From NCBI GenBank assembly GCA_029204225.1, contig CM055097.1:55859793-55923792 (forward strand): DNA of 64,000 nucleotides. The letters run 5' to 3'. Origin of the DNA: Diphasiastrum complanatum (taxonomy: Eukaryota; Streptophyta; Lycopodiopsida; Lycopodiales; Lycopodiaceae). Made by a program: the position numbers and the translations under genes. Positions 19,531 through 31,976 of the stretch are shown in pieces. A model generated the notes under the pieces. That model searched no databases and was not told where the DNA came from. It saw nothing but the letters and a program-made list of their open reading frames with translations. Every line of letters starts with the position of its first letter. Within the stretch, counting starts at the first letter, position 1.

Positions 19531-21571
19531 AGACCAAAGATTGGAGAGTGCACATGAAACACTAGGCCTACTAAGTTGCCTTGGTCCCACAAAACAGTTG
19601 GAAAGCTGAGTAATGGCTGAAAAATTATCTTAGGTTTGTCTCTCTATGGATAGATCATTCCTTACATTAATCCCATAGATGCCAAGGGCTTGGCCACATT
19701 AAGCCCATATATACGTGCCAATGGCTAGCATGGAGGCTAGATTTTTTGATTAGAATGATAGTAACGAGGAGGAATAGGAGAAGAAGATATATAAAAACAT
19801 TAGATTAGCATTAGTTCTTTGATGGGAATGATAGTAACGAGGAGGAACAGGAGAAGAAGATATAATAAAACATCTAATTAGGATGAGGATTACAAGTTGC
19901 ACGTTTTCATGTCGGGCAGCCATGATATTATTAACCATAAAGATCATACACATCAATATAAGAGTGAGCGATGAGAATTTGACAAACACAATCCACGAGA
20001 TGATCATTGAATCCTCCAAAACAGCTCCAAGTAGTTTGAAGATCAGAAGCTGAACGGCCTCTTTGCCAAAAGACGCGCTGCTGAGTATTGCTTCTCTACT
20101 TTTCAAGGTATAGTATATGCTTCAAGATCAGCTGTCAACTTCCTGGGCAGCGGTTTTAGTTTTGTCGCAATATTTCTGTTGAATTATTCATCCAAATTTT
20201 GTTACGAAGCAATCGTCCATTCAGAAGCCAAGAGTACAGGCTTCAGAATCCAGATTTTTTTTTCCTTTTGATCGGGTTGCTGAGGAATTGTACATAGAGC
20301 CTGGGCGTAACCTGGATATTGCTACTCTATAGACGAAGGTTATACTTTTCAGATAGCAACGACTAATTCACCTGTTTGCAGGCGAGATTAGGAGGTTTTG
20401 TTTGAAACCAGTCAATTGATCATCTATGGAGTTTGAGATGAAGATTAACCCAAGTGTGCTCACGGAAATCAAAACTGATCACTCGGCATACGAAGATTTG
20501 AAAAATGCCAACAATGCAGGAGCACCCAATGACGAAGCCCAGATGTCTGTCTCCAACATCGTGGACGCAGTAGTGGACTGTGTGGACAAGCCCGTATTCA
20601 AAGAATGGTGTCAAAAGGTAAATGAACCGAAGTAGTGCATACGAAATACCTGTCTAATTGTCTCATCACAATCTGCATTGTCATTGCTCCTTCGATTAAC
20701 CCTGAGTGAACGAGTGCAAATCAATGCCATAAATCATTAGTCGTAACCTGTAGACAAAGCATTGCACTAGCACAGCCATAGGGTTCCATTGACGTTCAAC
20801 TCTCAAAAAGTATGTCAATTGTTCAATTCAATAAAATACATGTCACACTGATAAACACATACCAGTTCTTAAAAAATTCAGCTCCCTAATATAATCATAT
20901 GACACACGGCTCCGGCTTTCGCTGTCATGTAAAAAATGTGATTAAGCCGAAGTCTCATCTTTGATCAATCAAAAAGATGTCAGGTTACCAATTGAGTTGT
21001 TTTGCAATCGCTTCAACGACATATATGGGCAGCGACTTGTCAGAATGCACCATCACACATATTTCTGATCCCTTGACTGAAACTTCACTCCCAGGTTGCT
21101 GCGGAAATGATCGGAACCTTCTTTATCGTTTTTGCCGGCTGCGGAGCAGCGATGGTGGATCACAAGAGCCAGGGAGCAGTGACCCACGTAGGAATCTCCC
21201 TCACATTTGGGCTTGTGGTAACGGTCGTTGTATATTCGATCGGCCACATATCGGGAGCTCACTGCAATCCAGCTGTTACTATAGCGTTTGCGACAGTCAA
21301 AGAATTCCCATGGAAATACGTGAGCATCTTATCCACGCCGCAACAGAATTCTCTAATTTCCTTGCTTTAATGTCGATAATTATACCCAGCAAACACATAG
21401 AAAACAACTCTGTCTCGTGAGCCACGTACCAATTGCGTTTCTTTCTTTGATCCCAGAAGATGAAGTTTACAAATTGTGGGTGCAGGCTCCGGTGTACATT
21501 GTAGCGCAGGTTCTGGCCGCCATAGCTTCGGCGTTTGCTCTTCGGTTTATTATAGACGATGTTGCCAACAT
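19531..21571. repeat. Inverted duplication, right arm
   Basis: Partner of 1-1785 in inverse orientation. It covers about 900 bases of 5' flank, NIP exons 1-2, intron 2 and part of exon 3, up to the base matching window position 1. Small differences include a 12-base longer exon 1, extra copies of an ATGATAGTAACGAGGAGGAA-type segment near 19760-19850 in the flank, and different intron microsatellites. Confidence 0.85.
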
Positions 21572-21687
21572 AGGGGCAACCATTCCGGCTGGAAGCGATC
21601 TGCAGTCGCTGGCCATTGAAACCATCGTCACTTTTATTCTCATGTTTGTGGTGATGGCAGTTGCGACGGATCCTCGTGCGGTATGAG

Positions 21688-21777
<90 letters not shown>

Positions 21778-22163
21778 CACAGAATGATGATTATCTAAAT
21801 CATCATGCATGTGCAGGTAGGTGAACTTGGTGGACTTACAATTGGATCTACAATAGCTCTCAATGCCCTTTTTGGAGGGTACGTGCTATTCTCCTATTCA
21901 TTATGATTCCACTTTCGGACTAGAACTTATCGTATACATATATCTCGTCTTGTTACTAGAAAAAAAACGCACCTTGATCTTTGATGCCTTGTGGCAGACC
22001 CATTTCCGGAGCTTCCATGAATCCGGCACGATCCTTCGGACCAGCCGTGGCTGCCAACAACTATGACGCCATCTGGGTATACATTTTAGGCCCCATCGTA
22101 GGAGCAGTTGCTGGTGCTGTAACTTACAAAGTCATCCAAATTCCCCAACAAAAAACCCTTTGA
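20426..22163 (+). CDS. NIP-type aquaporin, complete gene, five exons
   Basis: A 279-residue NOD26-like intrinsic protein: a plasma- or endomembrane channel for water and small neutral solutes. Exons: 20426-20617, 21095-21319, 21486-21680, 21817-21878 and 21998-22163 (stop TGA). All introns are GT-AG and the joined length, 840 bases, is an exact multiple of three. The N-terminus (64 residues) is hydrophilic. Exon 2 has helices 1-2 and HCNPAVTI, exon 3 helices 3-4, exons 4-5 helices 5-6 and [11 protein letters not shown]. The aromatic/arginine filter, by alignment, is Phe (LTFGL), Ala (LNALF), Ala (SGASM) and Arg (NPAR). The usual length and exon pattern of plant NIPs are kept. The C-terminus is short ([12 protein letters not shown]). 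Substrate is unknown. The ATG was chosen because the same start is conserved in the left copy. Confidence 0.93.
21692..21775. repeat. (CT)n(CA)n compound microsatellite in NIP intron 3
   Basis: About 24 CT units (21692-21740) followed by 17 CA units (21741-21775), between the exon 3 donor at 21681 and the exon 4 acceptor at 21816. It makes up most of this short intron. Confidence 0.95.
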
Positions 22164-23330
22164 TCATAATCTTTTGATCTCTTTGTCTTTGTTTAAGACT
22201 AGATAAGCCCGACCAACTCTGGAAATATTTCATCCTTCATGGCTACAACCTCTGAGCTAACGAAGATTTGGAGAATGATTTTCATCATCAATGCCTCAGA
22301 AAAGATCAGTGGTTCAAACAATTTAACATCGACCACAGCTTTTTCGTCATTGATTCAGTACCTTATTCTCGACTATAAGTTACAGTGATTCTACCCAGAA
22401 TTCAATCCACCAGCTTCTACCACCCGTAAAAGCTGAAATAGTGGTGCACCTGCAACAGAAGCGGATTAAGAGTACTAGCTCACAAGCAGATGAGACTTTC
22501 TTTTTTGTATAAGCTAATAACTGAGCACCAGCAGCAGTGATGTGAATTCAAGCTAATCCCTACCCAGCCCTGCCTGAACCAATCGGGCTGGCAAGGATTT
22601 AACACTGCAGCAGGCCGCACAGCTTGAATGCAGATACTGTAAAGCTATTCTTTCTTTTGCAAGCCCCAGATGGGTGTATAGTCTATTATCATACAGATGC
22701 TTGTATACTGATCTATTCATACCTCAAATTAAGATTGCTGATGTATTCATGGTTAGAAAACAGCCTGTTACGAAATTGAATTTAAATCATTGTATTGTAT
22801 TGATGAATGACCAGATAGCTGATTCTGTGATGACAAATTTTCTACAATTTACTCATTTGTTGATCATCTTGTGGTGGCATTGCATTCATGATGCACATAC
22901 AAAACCTTCAAGAACTTAATGAATTCTTTGTGCATATTCTGCCCATTTTTTGGGCTCCTTAAAAAGCAAGAATATGTCACTGTTTTCCTCAAAAAAAAAT
23001 CTGATGCCCATTCCGGCTTGCGTGTCAGACTGCCACGTGGCAGTGTTTGAGTGGTAAAAAAAGTCAAAGTGATTATTATGCTTTATAAATGACATGTGAA
23101 AAAGTCAAAGTATCCATTATGCAATGGAATGGGTGGGGCAGAGGCCATTCTACCCTGTGCCCGGGGACATTCCATAGTACGTTTTGGGCGATAAATAATT
23201 CTCTTAAACATGAAAATATGACTCTTCTTCAACCCTTTACATTCTATGGAAAGAATTTTAGAATTTTTGGCAAGGCCTGGAGGGGCCGAGGCTAAAACTT
23301 TTTGGAAAGCAGAACCGAGCATATAATGGC
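22164..23330. other. 3' flank of the NIP gene, no further gene seen
   Basis: Contains the likely 3' UTR. Beyond it there are only short frames without motifs. No LTR edge or transposon domain was recognised. Confidence 0.5.
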
Positions 23331-23960
23331 ATGTGATGAACACAAAGCAAACTCCAACTAAGATTACCAGTTACAACTTCAATAGTAGAACTTTGCCAAG
23401 CTTACTCAAATAGACAAATTTAACATTGAGAATCACATAAGCTCATAACACAATAAAGATAAACACAAAGCAAGCTCCAACTAAGATTAAATATGCAACA
23501 CTTTAAGAGGCTCCCCTAACTCGAGATATGGCATCATAAGAGGCCTTCAAAATTGAATATTTGCCCATTTTATAACTCAAATCATTCATAGAAAGTCTAT
23601 TAAGACTCGGGATATTAACTCCTAAGAGGCTTCGAAAAGCTCAAAATTTAGCCTTCTATATAAACTGAAGAGATTGTTTTGACCAAGGGTTTGAGGCTAA
23701 AGATAATGGCTTATAGGAGTCTTTTCTAGATCTAAAATAGGGTCATAAAAAGTAGTTATAAATTGAAAATTCACCTTTGATGAGGCTATCATTAACCCAA
23801 GATACTACTCTCCAACTAGCTTTTCTAGACCCAAGTTAATGGCTTGTAGGAGTCTTTTATAAACTTAAGAAATTGTGTTGTAAGACATTTCAATGTGCTT
23901 AAGATGTGGCCATATAAGAGGCTTTATAAATTGTCAAAGAGGTAACTACTGAAGCCAAGA
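23331..23960. repeat. Degenerate direct repeats
   Basis: AACACAAAGCAA(A/G)CTCCAACTAAGATTA occurs at about 23339 and 23462. From 23500 to 23960 a motif of the type TAAGAGGC(T/C)TT..AAA recurs with a neighbouring GATA(T)GGC-like phrase (near 23525, 23545, 23615, 23700, 23910). The array is too eroded to give a clean period. Confidence 0.5.
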
Positions 23961-25240
23961 TTTAGCATTTGCAAGCTTTTTGGTCATTGACAAAAATATT
24001 GTACAATCTTTGTTTTGATTAGTACACTTGATGCAAAAAAATAGACAAGTGGCTTATGGGCTCCACCTACTCTCAATTCACATGGCTACCGCCCTCCCTA
24101 TGCCACCTCACCCAAGGGTCACTTGGGTCACACCCCACCAGCACCTTTGGTTACCTCCTTTAAGCTCATGGCCTTATAGTCCCAAGAAACTCCTAGAACT
24201 CCCCTAAAGCTCATCCTTAGGCTTGGGAGGAGGAGAAAGTACAATTGTACCTTCATGAGAAGGAGGTGGAGAAAAAAAGTTCATATTTACTCCCTAAAGA
24301 TTGTGAGAATGCTTCTATTGTAATTTTTTTTGTGATTGTAGGTGGCAAAGGAAAAAGAGGATGGAAGAGGCTCAAGATGAGGCCAAGGGAAGTGGAGAGC
24401 TACACAGGCCTATACTTGCTGCAGGTACTCCCCGTGGTACCGCTTCCACATCTTCCCCCTCTTTCTTTAAATTCAAGCTTATGAGTAAATTACAAGGTTA
24501 AGGAAAGCTATGGTTTAAAAGATAAAGAATTTATTTTAAATATGGCTTTTAACCTTAAGAAGTCTCAACAGTTTCACAATGTTTTAAGTGATAAACCTTT
24601 GTTTTGAATTTGTTTGTGAACTCATGTTTACAAAAGTTTTATATCTTAAGCTTACATAAGTTTTAAAACTTATCTTAGAAAATGTCATAAAGTACTTCAA
24701 GAAATACTTTCATAAAGATTGTACTTTAAAGAAAGTATTATGAGGGGAATTAATTCCCTCCACACTCTTCGTGGTGAAGGAAAAAACAGGCATCCACAAG
24801 CCTGCGACTACCCACTACCCCTCTCTGATCCGTACAGTAGGTGATGGGGTCCGGCCACGCATAGGCGCACGTGCGCCCAAGGGTGCCTATAAATTTTTTT
24901 TTTTGGTTTTTCTCAAAAAAAATTTGGACCAAAAACTACGAAACAAATTTATTTTTGGCCTCCCAGAAATTAAAAAAATAGTCTTTATAGGCTATTTCTT
25001 ACAACTATCACAAAACAAAGGTTTTTTTATGGTTTCGTGTGCTTTTTCTGACATTCAGGTTTCAAACATGACTTAAAAATTTTTGCAACCTTAACAACTA
25101 CCAGGATACCCATAAAAACCATAAAAACCAAGCCTCTTAGCATGCATATAAGGCCCAAACGACATCAGATTTTGATGAAGCAAAAACCAAAGTTGGTCAT
25201 TGCAATCAAACCATGAATAGTGCAATTTGCACCTTATTTA
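23961..25240. other. Repeat-like interval without identifiable genes
   Basis: Short frames only, such as 24245-24484, without known motifs. The segment 24740-24900 ends in CCTATAAA followed by T-runs. It may belong to the internal or LTR part of the element whose primer site is at 25252. Confidence 0.4.
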
Positions 25241-25251
25241 CAATGATCGGT

Positions 25252-25264
25252 GACTCTGATACCA
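25252..25264 (-). promoter_or_regulatory. Candidate retroelement primer site and LTR edge
   Basis: Reverse complement reads TGGTATCAGAGTC, the Met-tRNA-type primer site. Two bases further on the plus strand begins TGTTAGAATCCCCAG (25267), a typical LTR start. This marks the 5' end of a minus-strand element whose body would lie left of 25252, but no gag is recognisable there. The second LTR was not found. Confidence 0.55.
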
Positions 25265-25489
25265 AATGTTAGAATCCCCAGTCATTGCTAAGACACAATC
25301 AAGTGACAAATGATACGTTACCGCCCATCCATAGAGGTATTGCCTGTTGGATTTATCTCCTCTTCCTCCTAAATTCCTTGTAAATCTGTTTCCATTCATA
25401 TTGCTGCATTTTTACTCGCATTGTCGCACTGTCTGCAAAAGTACACGGAAAGTTGATGATAGTGTTCCTTCGACTTTCCTGATGTCTAC

Positions 25490-25680
25490 TTGCCCGAAGC
25501 TTCAACGATCGTTGAAGGTCACTATTCAAAATGGAGCTCTTGTAAGAGGATCGACTTCAATAGACATCGAAGTCTTCGACAAACTTCGATGTCGAAGCCT
25601 CTTCGGCTTTTTCACATTTTTACAGAACTTCGGCTTTTTCGCATTTTTCGCAAAGTAACCGAAGCCATTCCCTGATAGTG
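25490..25680. repeat. CGAAG/CTTCG-rich palindromic cluster
   Basis: GAAGTCTTCG, ACTTCGATGTCGAAG and GAAGCCTCTTCGGC lie close together at about 25565-25610 and can form small hairpins. CTTCGGCTTTTTC(G/A)CA occurs twice (25603 and 25630). Similar CTTCGGCATTT phrases occur in the Copia A LTRs, so this may be LTR sequence of the element starting at 25267. Confidence 0.5.
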
Positions 25681-26670
25681 TCGGTCTGATTACTAAATAG
25701 ATAGACTTAGTTCATGCACTGAGGATTTTCTATTGCTGCATTTTGTTGCAACGGGCATTGAAGGTTGATCCACCTGTCGAATCCCGACAATAACAAAGGG
25801 TCACCTTGCACCAATGGGACATTGACACATGGCATCCAAAAGACCTATAACTCCAGATCAACGGTCATAAATGAGATCATCACCTTAGGTAACCTATTAC
25901 GTGCCCTTATGGATACACAACAATCACCGGCTTGCAAGTAGGCTCGCCGTGATCCACTGCAGCCACATATTGAAGGGCAAAGGTTACTTTCCAACCATTT
26001 TCCAAAAACTTGAGAAAAATAGCCAAAAACAGTGAAAAAACCTCAAAAACCCAGAAAGAATTCAAAACTAACCCTTGCTCGGACTACTGTAGTCACATCT
26101 GATACAGATCAACTCACAGATGGGTCGACGAAGGTTAACTTAAAAAATAGAAGGCGAATGAAAGGTTTTTTGAGTTTCTAATAACCAGTGCTCTTTGAGA
26201 ACCTTCACCGAAACCTTCGCCAACTTCAGTAGCTATTCTTCATAGTATATTTGGAAATCAATGATCCACGTGAGGGTTACTTCTTTAAAAAAGAGGTGAA
26301 ATAAAGGTTTTTTGAGCTTCAAATCATTTTTTGAAGGAAAGCCACAAGCGTTTTTACAAAATATCAATATCTATCTTTCAATGTTCGCCCAACCTTCGCT
26401 AGTTTTTCCAGAAGTTTCTAAATATAATAATATATCATCAATGCGTTAGCAAATGAAGGTTATTTCTCCAAAAGTATCATTTAGAACCTTCGCCAACTTG
26501 AAAAAATATTTTGATTTTCCATAAGAACCTTTACTGAGCATACCAAAAATTCATTGTAGTTAGGAGAAATCTGAAATTAATTCAAACATTGGTATGTTGT
26601 CTCTTATAGTAGAGAAAACTACCACAACCGACTATTGCTTCTACAAATATCGATGCAACTACTAGGTCAA
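25681..26670. other. Possible LTR or leader of the Gypsy relic
   Basis: Recurring phrases AACCTTCGCC(A/C)A (near 26210 and 26483) and AAAGGTTTTTTGAG (26162 and 26301) suggest an eroded non-coding repeat. No coding frame is seen. Placement as the 5' part of the relic at 26680 is an inference from position. Confidence 0.3.
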
Positions 26671-26679
26671 AAATAGCAG

Positions 26680-28790
26680 ATGTAGATGGACAAGATGCAA
26701 GTTGACTTTGAAGCAAAGATAAAGGCATTAGAAAATCAGCATGCCCAACTGACTAAATCTCGTTTCAAGGCAACATGTCAGATCTTTCCTACAAGGGAAA
26801 ACGTTTGACGTGCTAGTAATCATACCATGAATGAGTTTCCACAATGAAACGACAAACAGTTGATATTTATTGTCATTTGTGCAATTCTAGTGACCACCAA
26901 GACAATGTTTTGTTTAATTCCAAGATTATCCAACAAAAGTATCATGAGTATGATTTTTATGAAGGACCAAACTAGAAAGCTTTATATGGTAAGGCGCATG
27001 AACTTGGATATCTAGAATAGTTAGTTTTACCTGCTCCACCAAGACAGCAAGCACCTTTAACCAATATGATTGACTCATAAGCTTCATCGAGTCAAAATCA
27101 GTGGAAGTATGCTCTTGAGCAAGAACCTGGACCACATGAGCAATATGCAATCTATGCTACTACGCAACAACAATAGTCTAGACAATGGGCAAGAGCACCA
27201 CTAGGATGCTTTGGGTGTAAAGAAAATCATCGTATAGTAGAATTTTCAAACAAAGGCACATTCGCTCCATTTTTTTGTGAATGTGGATATGGACATTGCT
27301 ATAACGACTGTCCAATCAAACCAAAAGTTCCACCTACAACTGCTCCAATGAACGTGATTTCCATCAAACCAAGACCAGCAATTCGACCAACTCCACAAAA
27401 AGGCACTGAACCAATTGCACCGATTATGGTTGTCACAAGAGTTCAAAAAAAGGAAGAATAATGGTCAACCATCCATATTAAGAGTATCTTTGAACCTGCA
27501 ATCAGAGAAAAAGAAATACCATAATATGAGGCAGTGGATAAAAGACTTTCAAGAAGAAGAAGCAATTGAGAATGCTAGAATTGTTGTTATGAATCCTCAT
27601 GTGCCAATTATGCCATCAGATTTACTTGATCCTATGCAAAGATCACATCAAAGAACTGATGTGAATACTTAATTGAATCAATGCGAAGAACCATTCAAGA
27701 TAATAGAACTAGAGATCCCACAAACCTAGCTGATTGTGAATATCCTTTCAAGTAAGATGGATATAACACTGGGTGAGTTCTTGTGATTGGTACCTCATGC
27801 CAAAGAAGTACTATCAGATTAATTGACCAAGATAGAGACCAAAATCTAACGTGGACTATTATATTGTGTGGGATTCGAAGAGTCAAAGAAGTTCTCAATC
27901 TAGGGGCTGCGTGAGAAAGCGAGCAGTGCAATTTGTCGATTCAGCATAAACATTTTGATCGAGAGGCAACAGTGATAGATGGAGGATCTAGAGTCAATCT
28001 AATTTCTTCTAAACTGTGACCTACAAACTTTGCAATCAAGTTGCTAGATTAATTGAGTGTCAGGCCGAAAGGAATGGTGGAAGACATACCAGTCAAATTT
28101 GCTGGACCTACTAGAAGCACCCTTAGTTTACCAGATTTTATTAGGATGCCCTTGGTTATGAGTTGCACAAGTAATTCTTAATTGGGGAATGGGTAAAATT
28201 ACTTTTCAAAATCGAGAACATGTTGTCAAAGTGGATCCACTAACGTGGACAATCATTTTTCTTCTAACAAGACTCTATACAGTATTTTGACAAAAATTGT
28301 TGAGGCAAACTGATAAAATTGGGAACACAAGTTGCATGTTGCATTATGGGCATTATGAATAGCTTACAAAGCTAGCATGCATTAGACGCCTTTTTATTTG
28401 GTTTATGGCCAAGATGTTGTTATGCCAATTGAATTTTTGGTACCATCTTTGCGAATAATAGCTACTGAACGTCTAGATGAGGTGAAATATTTGTAACTTT
28501 TATGAAGCATTGCATAAGCTTTGTAAAACCGAATTAATGGAAGCTCATGCACTAGTAGTTGAGAAGGGTAATCACAAAGCTTTGGCATAATCGAAGATTG
28601 CATAAAAAGGATTTGAAAGAGATAGATCTAGCCTTGATGTATAAAACCAAGTTGATTGAAATTTAATGGTGAAGGACCATTTCGGATCAAAGAGATTTTA
28701 TCCTATAAAGTAGTGGTTTTAGAACATCTTGATGAAACTCGATTTGATACTCTAGTGAATGGCAATGGATTACGCAAGTTTTAGCAATCT
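26680..28790 (+). pseudogene. Gypsy retrotransposon relic (gag, protease, integrase tail)
   Basis: A heavily decayed plus-strand Ty3/Gypsy polyprotein. In order: gag coiled segment near 26700; a Cys/His region at 27200-27320 (GCFGCKENHR, CECGYGHCYNDCPIKPK); protease at about 27960 (EATVIDGGSRVNLIS, active-site DTG/DSG changed to DGG) with the following YQILLGCPWL and VILNWGMGKITFQN; then the end of integrase (TPFYLVYGQDVVMPIEFLVP, EGPFRIKEILSYKVVVLEHL, NGNGLRKF). Reverse transcriptase, RNase H and the integrase core are absent between about 28250 and 28320. The integrase ending identifies Gypsy. Many stops are present; nothing here is functional. The gap implies a deletion of 2 kb or more. 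Confidence 0.75.
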
Positions 28791-29400
28791 GATCCCCCAA
28801 CCTAGGATTCCAATCTGCATTTTTATCTTTATTGATTTTTCAATCTTGTTGTTTTACACTACTTTTTTTTTTTAAAAAGATAGTAGAAAAAGACCCCAAA
28901 AAATGCAAAAAAAAAAAATGGATTATGATGAGCAAAAATCAGAAAAGTCATCAAATTAGAAGAAAAAAAAAGTACGAAAAATATTTGATAAAAAAAAAAC
29001 AAGGAAAATATTTTCAAGAATATAGGAAAAAAAATTTCAAGTCAAAAATTACTATTAGGGCTAAATTTTGATTCAAACAATCAAACCAAACCTCGTCGAG
29101 CTCACAGATCATTCCAAACTATTATGGCCATATTCATCTAGGGATTTGAAATAGTCATAATATGGTCGACCGGCCCTCCGGTGTTCAAGATTGTTGGTTA
29201 TGCCTCGATTTAATTCCATGTCAAGGCCAGTTTATAACTACTAACCTTGAGAGGACCCAGACACTCCTATCGAGACGCATGGAGCAGTGCATGGCTTGTG
29301 ATGGTTATATATGCATGAGGATTGCATGAGATATGTGACCTATGTTTAGATGGACTGCATGTCAATAATCAGATAGTATGCATTCATCGTAATCAATCAC
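28791..29400. other. A-rich and repeat-like DNA
   Basis: 28860-29040 has long A-runs with a low-complexity Lys-rich frame that is not a gene. 29080-29400 has no supported feature, although it may hold LTR remains. Confidence 0.45.
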
Positions 29401-29594
29401 CACATGGAAGAAGAGCAACACATACCATCACTCCTATTAATTGAAAGTCATGTGTACAATAAACCTTGATAGAGAGAGAAAATCTAGGAGTTGACTAATA
29501 GACTAGCCTACAACTAATTATAGCTGGTAACAACTAGCAACAGTAAAAGTACATCGTAAACAATAATAGTAAAGTCTATCATTGATTTCTAACA

Positions 29595-29605
29595 CTCTCC
29601 CTCAA
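29595..29605 (-). other. Copia C polypurine tract
   Basis: Minus strand reads TTGAGGGAGAG and is immediately followed by TGTTAGAAATC, the LTR start. Confidence 0.7.
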
Positions 29606-29619
29606 TGATAAAATTACAC

Positions 29620-30945
29620 TCTTCTATTCCTAATAGAGTGCAAATTTTTTCAAATTTACATCTACGTAATGACTAGTAAAAATATCTGCAACTTCATCTT
29701 CAGATTTACAGAAAACAAGATCAATGGCTCCATCAAGAATTTTCTCTTGAACAAAGTGAGAATGTATTTCGATGTGCTTGGTTCAAGCATGTAAAATTGG
29801 ATATTTGGCAAGGTGAATTCAGCTTTGGTTGTCGCAAGATATAGTAGCTGCATCCACCTGTGGTTGACCTAAATCAACAAGCATTCTTCATAGCCATGTT
29901 GCTTCTTGTGTAGCATTGTTGAGTGCCCGATATTAGCTTCCGTCGAAGATAAGGCTACTGTAGGTTGCTTTTTGCTGCTCCATGAAACTGCAATTGTACC
30001 ATAACTGAATGTATGACCATTAATAAATCTATCATCAATATTACTTGGCCAAATGGCATCTGTATAACCTACCAACATTAGCACTTCAGGATGATCATAC
30101 TTCAGACCAAAATTTTAATGTCCCTCTAATGTACTTGAGAATATGTTTAGTAGACTTCTAGTGTGCTTGACTAGGATCTTGCATAAATTGACTTACAACA
30201 CCAACAACATAAGAAATATCAAGTCATGTGTGTGTCAAGTAGATCAACCTACCCACTAGCTGTCTGTACAGATAAGCATCTACTTTCTCATATTCATCAT
30301 ATGTAGTAAGCTTTGTGTTGACATCCATCGGTGTGCCTAAAGGCTTACAATCCTACATATTGAACTTATAAAAAAAATCTCATGCAAGTAAATCAAACTC
30401 CCCACTAGCTGCTTGTACAGATAAGCATCAAACTCCCCACTAGCTGCCTATACAGGTAAGCATTCTCAGACTTATCATATGCAATAAGCTTCGTGTTGAC
30501 ATCCATCGGTGTGCTTAAAGGCTTACAATCCTACATATTGAACTTATAAAGCAAATCTCGTGAATATTTGTTTTGTGTAAGAAAGATAATGTCTTTCTTT
30601 TGCCATACTTCAATGCCAAGACAATAGTGCATCAATCCTAGATCGCTCATGTCAAAAGAATTGGAAAGATCTGATTTGATTTCATATATTAAGCTCTCAT
30701 TACTTCCTATAATGATCGACGTACAAAACAATGAACACTATATTTGAATCTTGCCTTAGAATGTAAAGATTAGAATCAGCATTACTCTTTACCATTCCCC
30801 TTTGCTTGAAGTGTTCATCAATGCAAGAGTACCATGGTGTTTGCTTCAATCCATAAATAGCTTTGTTGAGCTTACAAAAAAGATGCTCTCTCCCTGGATC
30901 AACAAATCCTTGAGGTTGTACTAAATACACCTCTTCATCCAGCAC
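29620..30945 (-). pseudogene. Copia C reverse transcriptase and RNase H, with internal duplication
   Basis: The RT frame at 30945-30700 (LVQPQGFVDPGREHLFCKLN, IYGLKQTPW) reaches the polymerase motif as YVDH; the second Asp of YVDD has become His. 30731-30531 holds DLGLMHYCLGIEVWQKKDI and the TQNKYSRDLL segment. RNase H (30084-29869) keeps VALSSTEA, and its C-terminal part appears in other frames to 29650 (TKHIEI-type). A 178-bp tandem duplication lies at 30230-30590 (shared GTGTTGACATCCATCGGTGT at 30315 and 30493). Stops and frame shifts are numerous. Confidence 0.75.
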
Positions 30946-30977
30946 TCCATTAATAAAACAGATTTAGCGTCCATTTG

Positions 30978-31976
30978 CTAGATCTTCCAACCATAGAAAG
31001 CAGAAATAACAATAATAGAACATATCATTATGTTCCGATTTCTATTTGACCTTCTAAGCTCTCTCTGCTCGCTAGATTCGGAAGTATCTCCCTTCTTAGC
31101 ACTACTTATAACTGATAAGTACCATTTAGATACTCTCTTAGGAATTTCATCATCAAACTTGCCTTTGTCTATTGGATCTTTTACATCAAAATCCACTTCC
31201 TTTTTTACTTGTACTTTCACTCCATCATCAAAAGGTTCAGTGATTACTTCAGTCTGTTCACCTTGATCCATCTCGTCAAATGTAGCATCTCTAGAAATCA
31301 CAAGCTTCTGTGCATTCGTATCATACATCCAATACGTCTTGGCCTTCTCATCATATCCAAAAAAAAATACACTTGATAGCTTTTGCATCCAATTTTCTTC
31401 GTTTCTCATCAGGAATATGAGCGTAAGCATCAAAACCCAAGACTCTCACCTTCCATGGATTTCATAGGACACCGATTCAGGATGTGAGTAGTTGTACTAC
31501 AAGCTTCTACCCAAAAGGTGTCTGGTAAATCCTTGTTTTTAGCATTTCCTTGGACATCTCAACAAGGATCTATTCTTTCATTTTGCAACTCCGTTTTGCT
31601 GTGGTGAATAAGTTGTTGTAGTCTGCCTCTTGATCCCTTGTTTGCAAAAATCTATAAATTCTGTCGAAAAGTACTCACTGCCTCCATCAGATTTCAAAGT
31701 CTTGATGCAACATCTTGTTTGCTTTTCAACATGCCTTGAATTCTTTGAACTTAGCAAAAGCATCTGATTTCTTGCTTATGAATTAAATCCAAATACATCT
31801 GCTATAGTCATCAATGAAGGTAATAAAATCATAACAACCACTAAGAGATCTAGTTTGTGTTGGTCCACATAAATCATTGTGGACAAGATCGAGGATGCCA
31901 ATGGCTCTCCTTGCTCCACTTTTGGAAAACATCCCTTTGTGATGTTTTTCCAAAATGCAGCCTTCACAAAAGGCAA
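30978..31976 (-). pseudogene. Copia C integrase
   Basis: Pieces in several frames. Around 31763-31578 are the second catalytic Asp (TLKSDGGSEYFSTEFIDFC) and YSPQQNGVAK, where the catalytic Glu of the AERKN motif has become Lys, followed by a stop. 31433-30978 has the post-catalytic segment (VFFFGYDEKAKTYWMYD, LVISRDATFDEM) and an acidic linker. The pre-integrase/zinc part (about 31980-31900) is frameshifted. The enzyme cannot be active. Confidence 0.72.

Noticed and set aside
23083-23343. Opposed frames at 23089-23295 and 23343-23083
   Set aside because: No recognisable domain in either; composition not better than chance.
28832-29071. Lys-rich frame
   Set aside because: Low-complexity translation of A-runs after the Gypsy relic.
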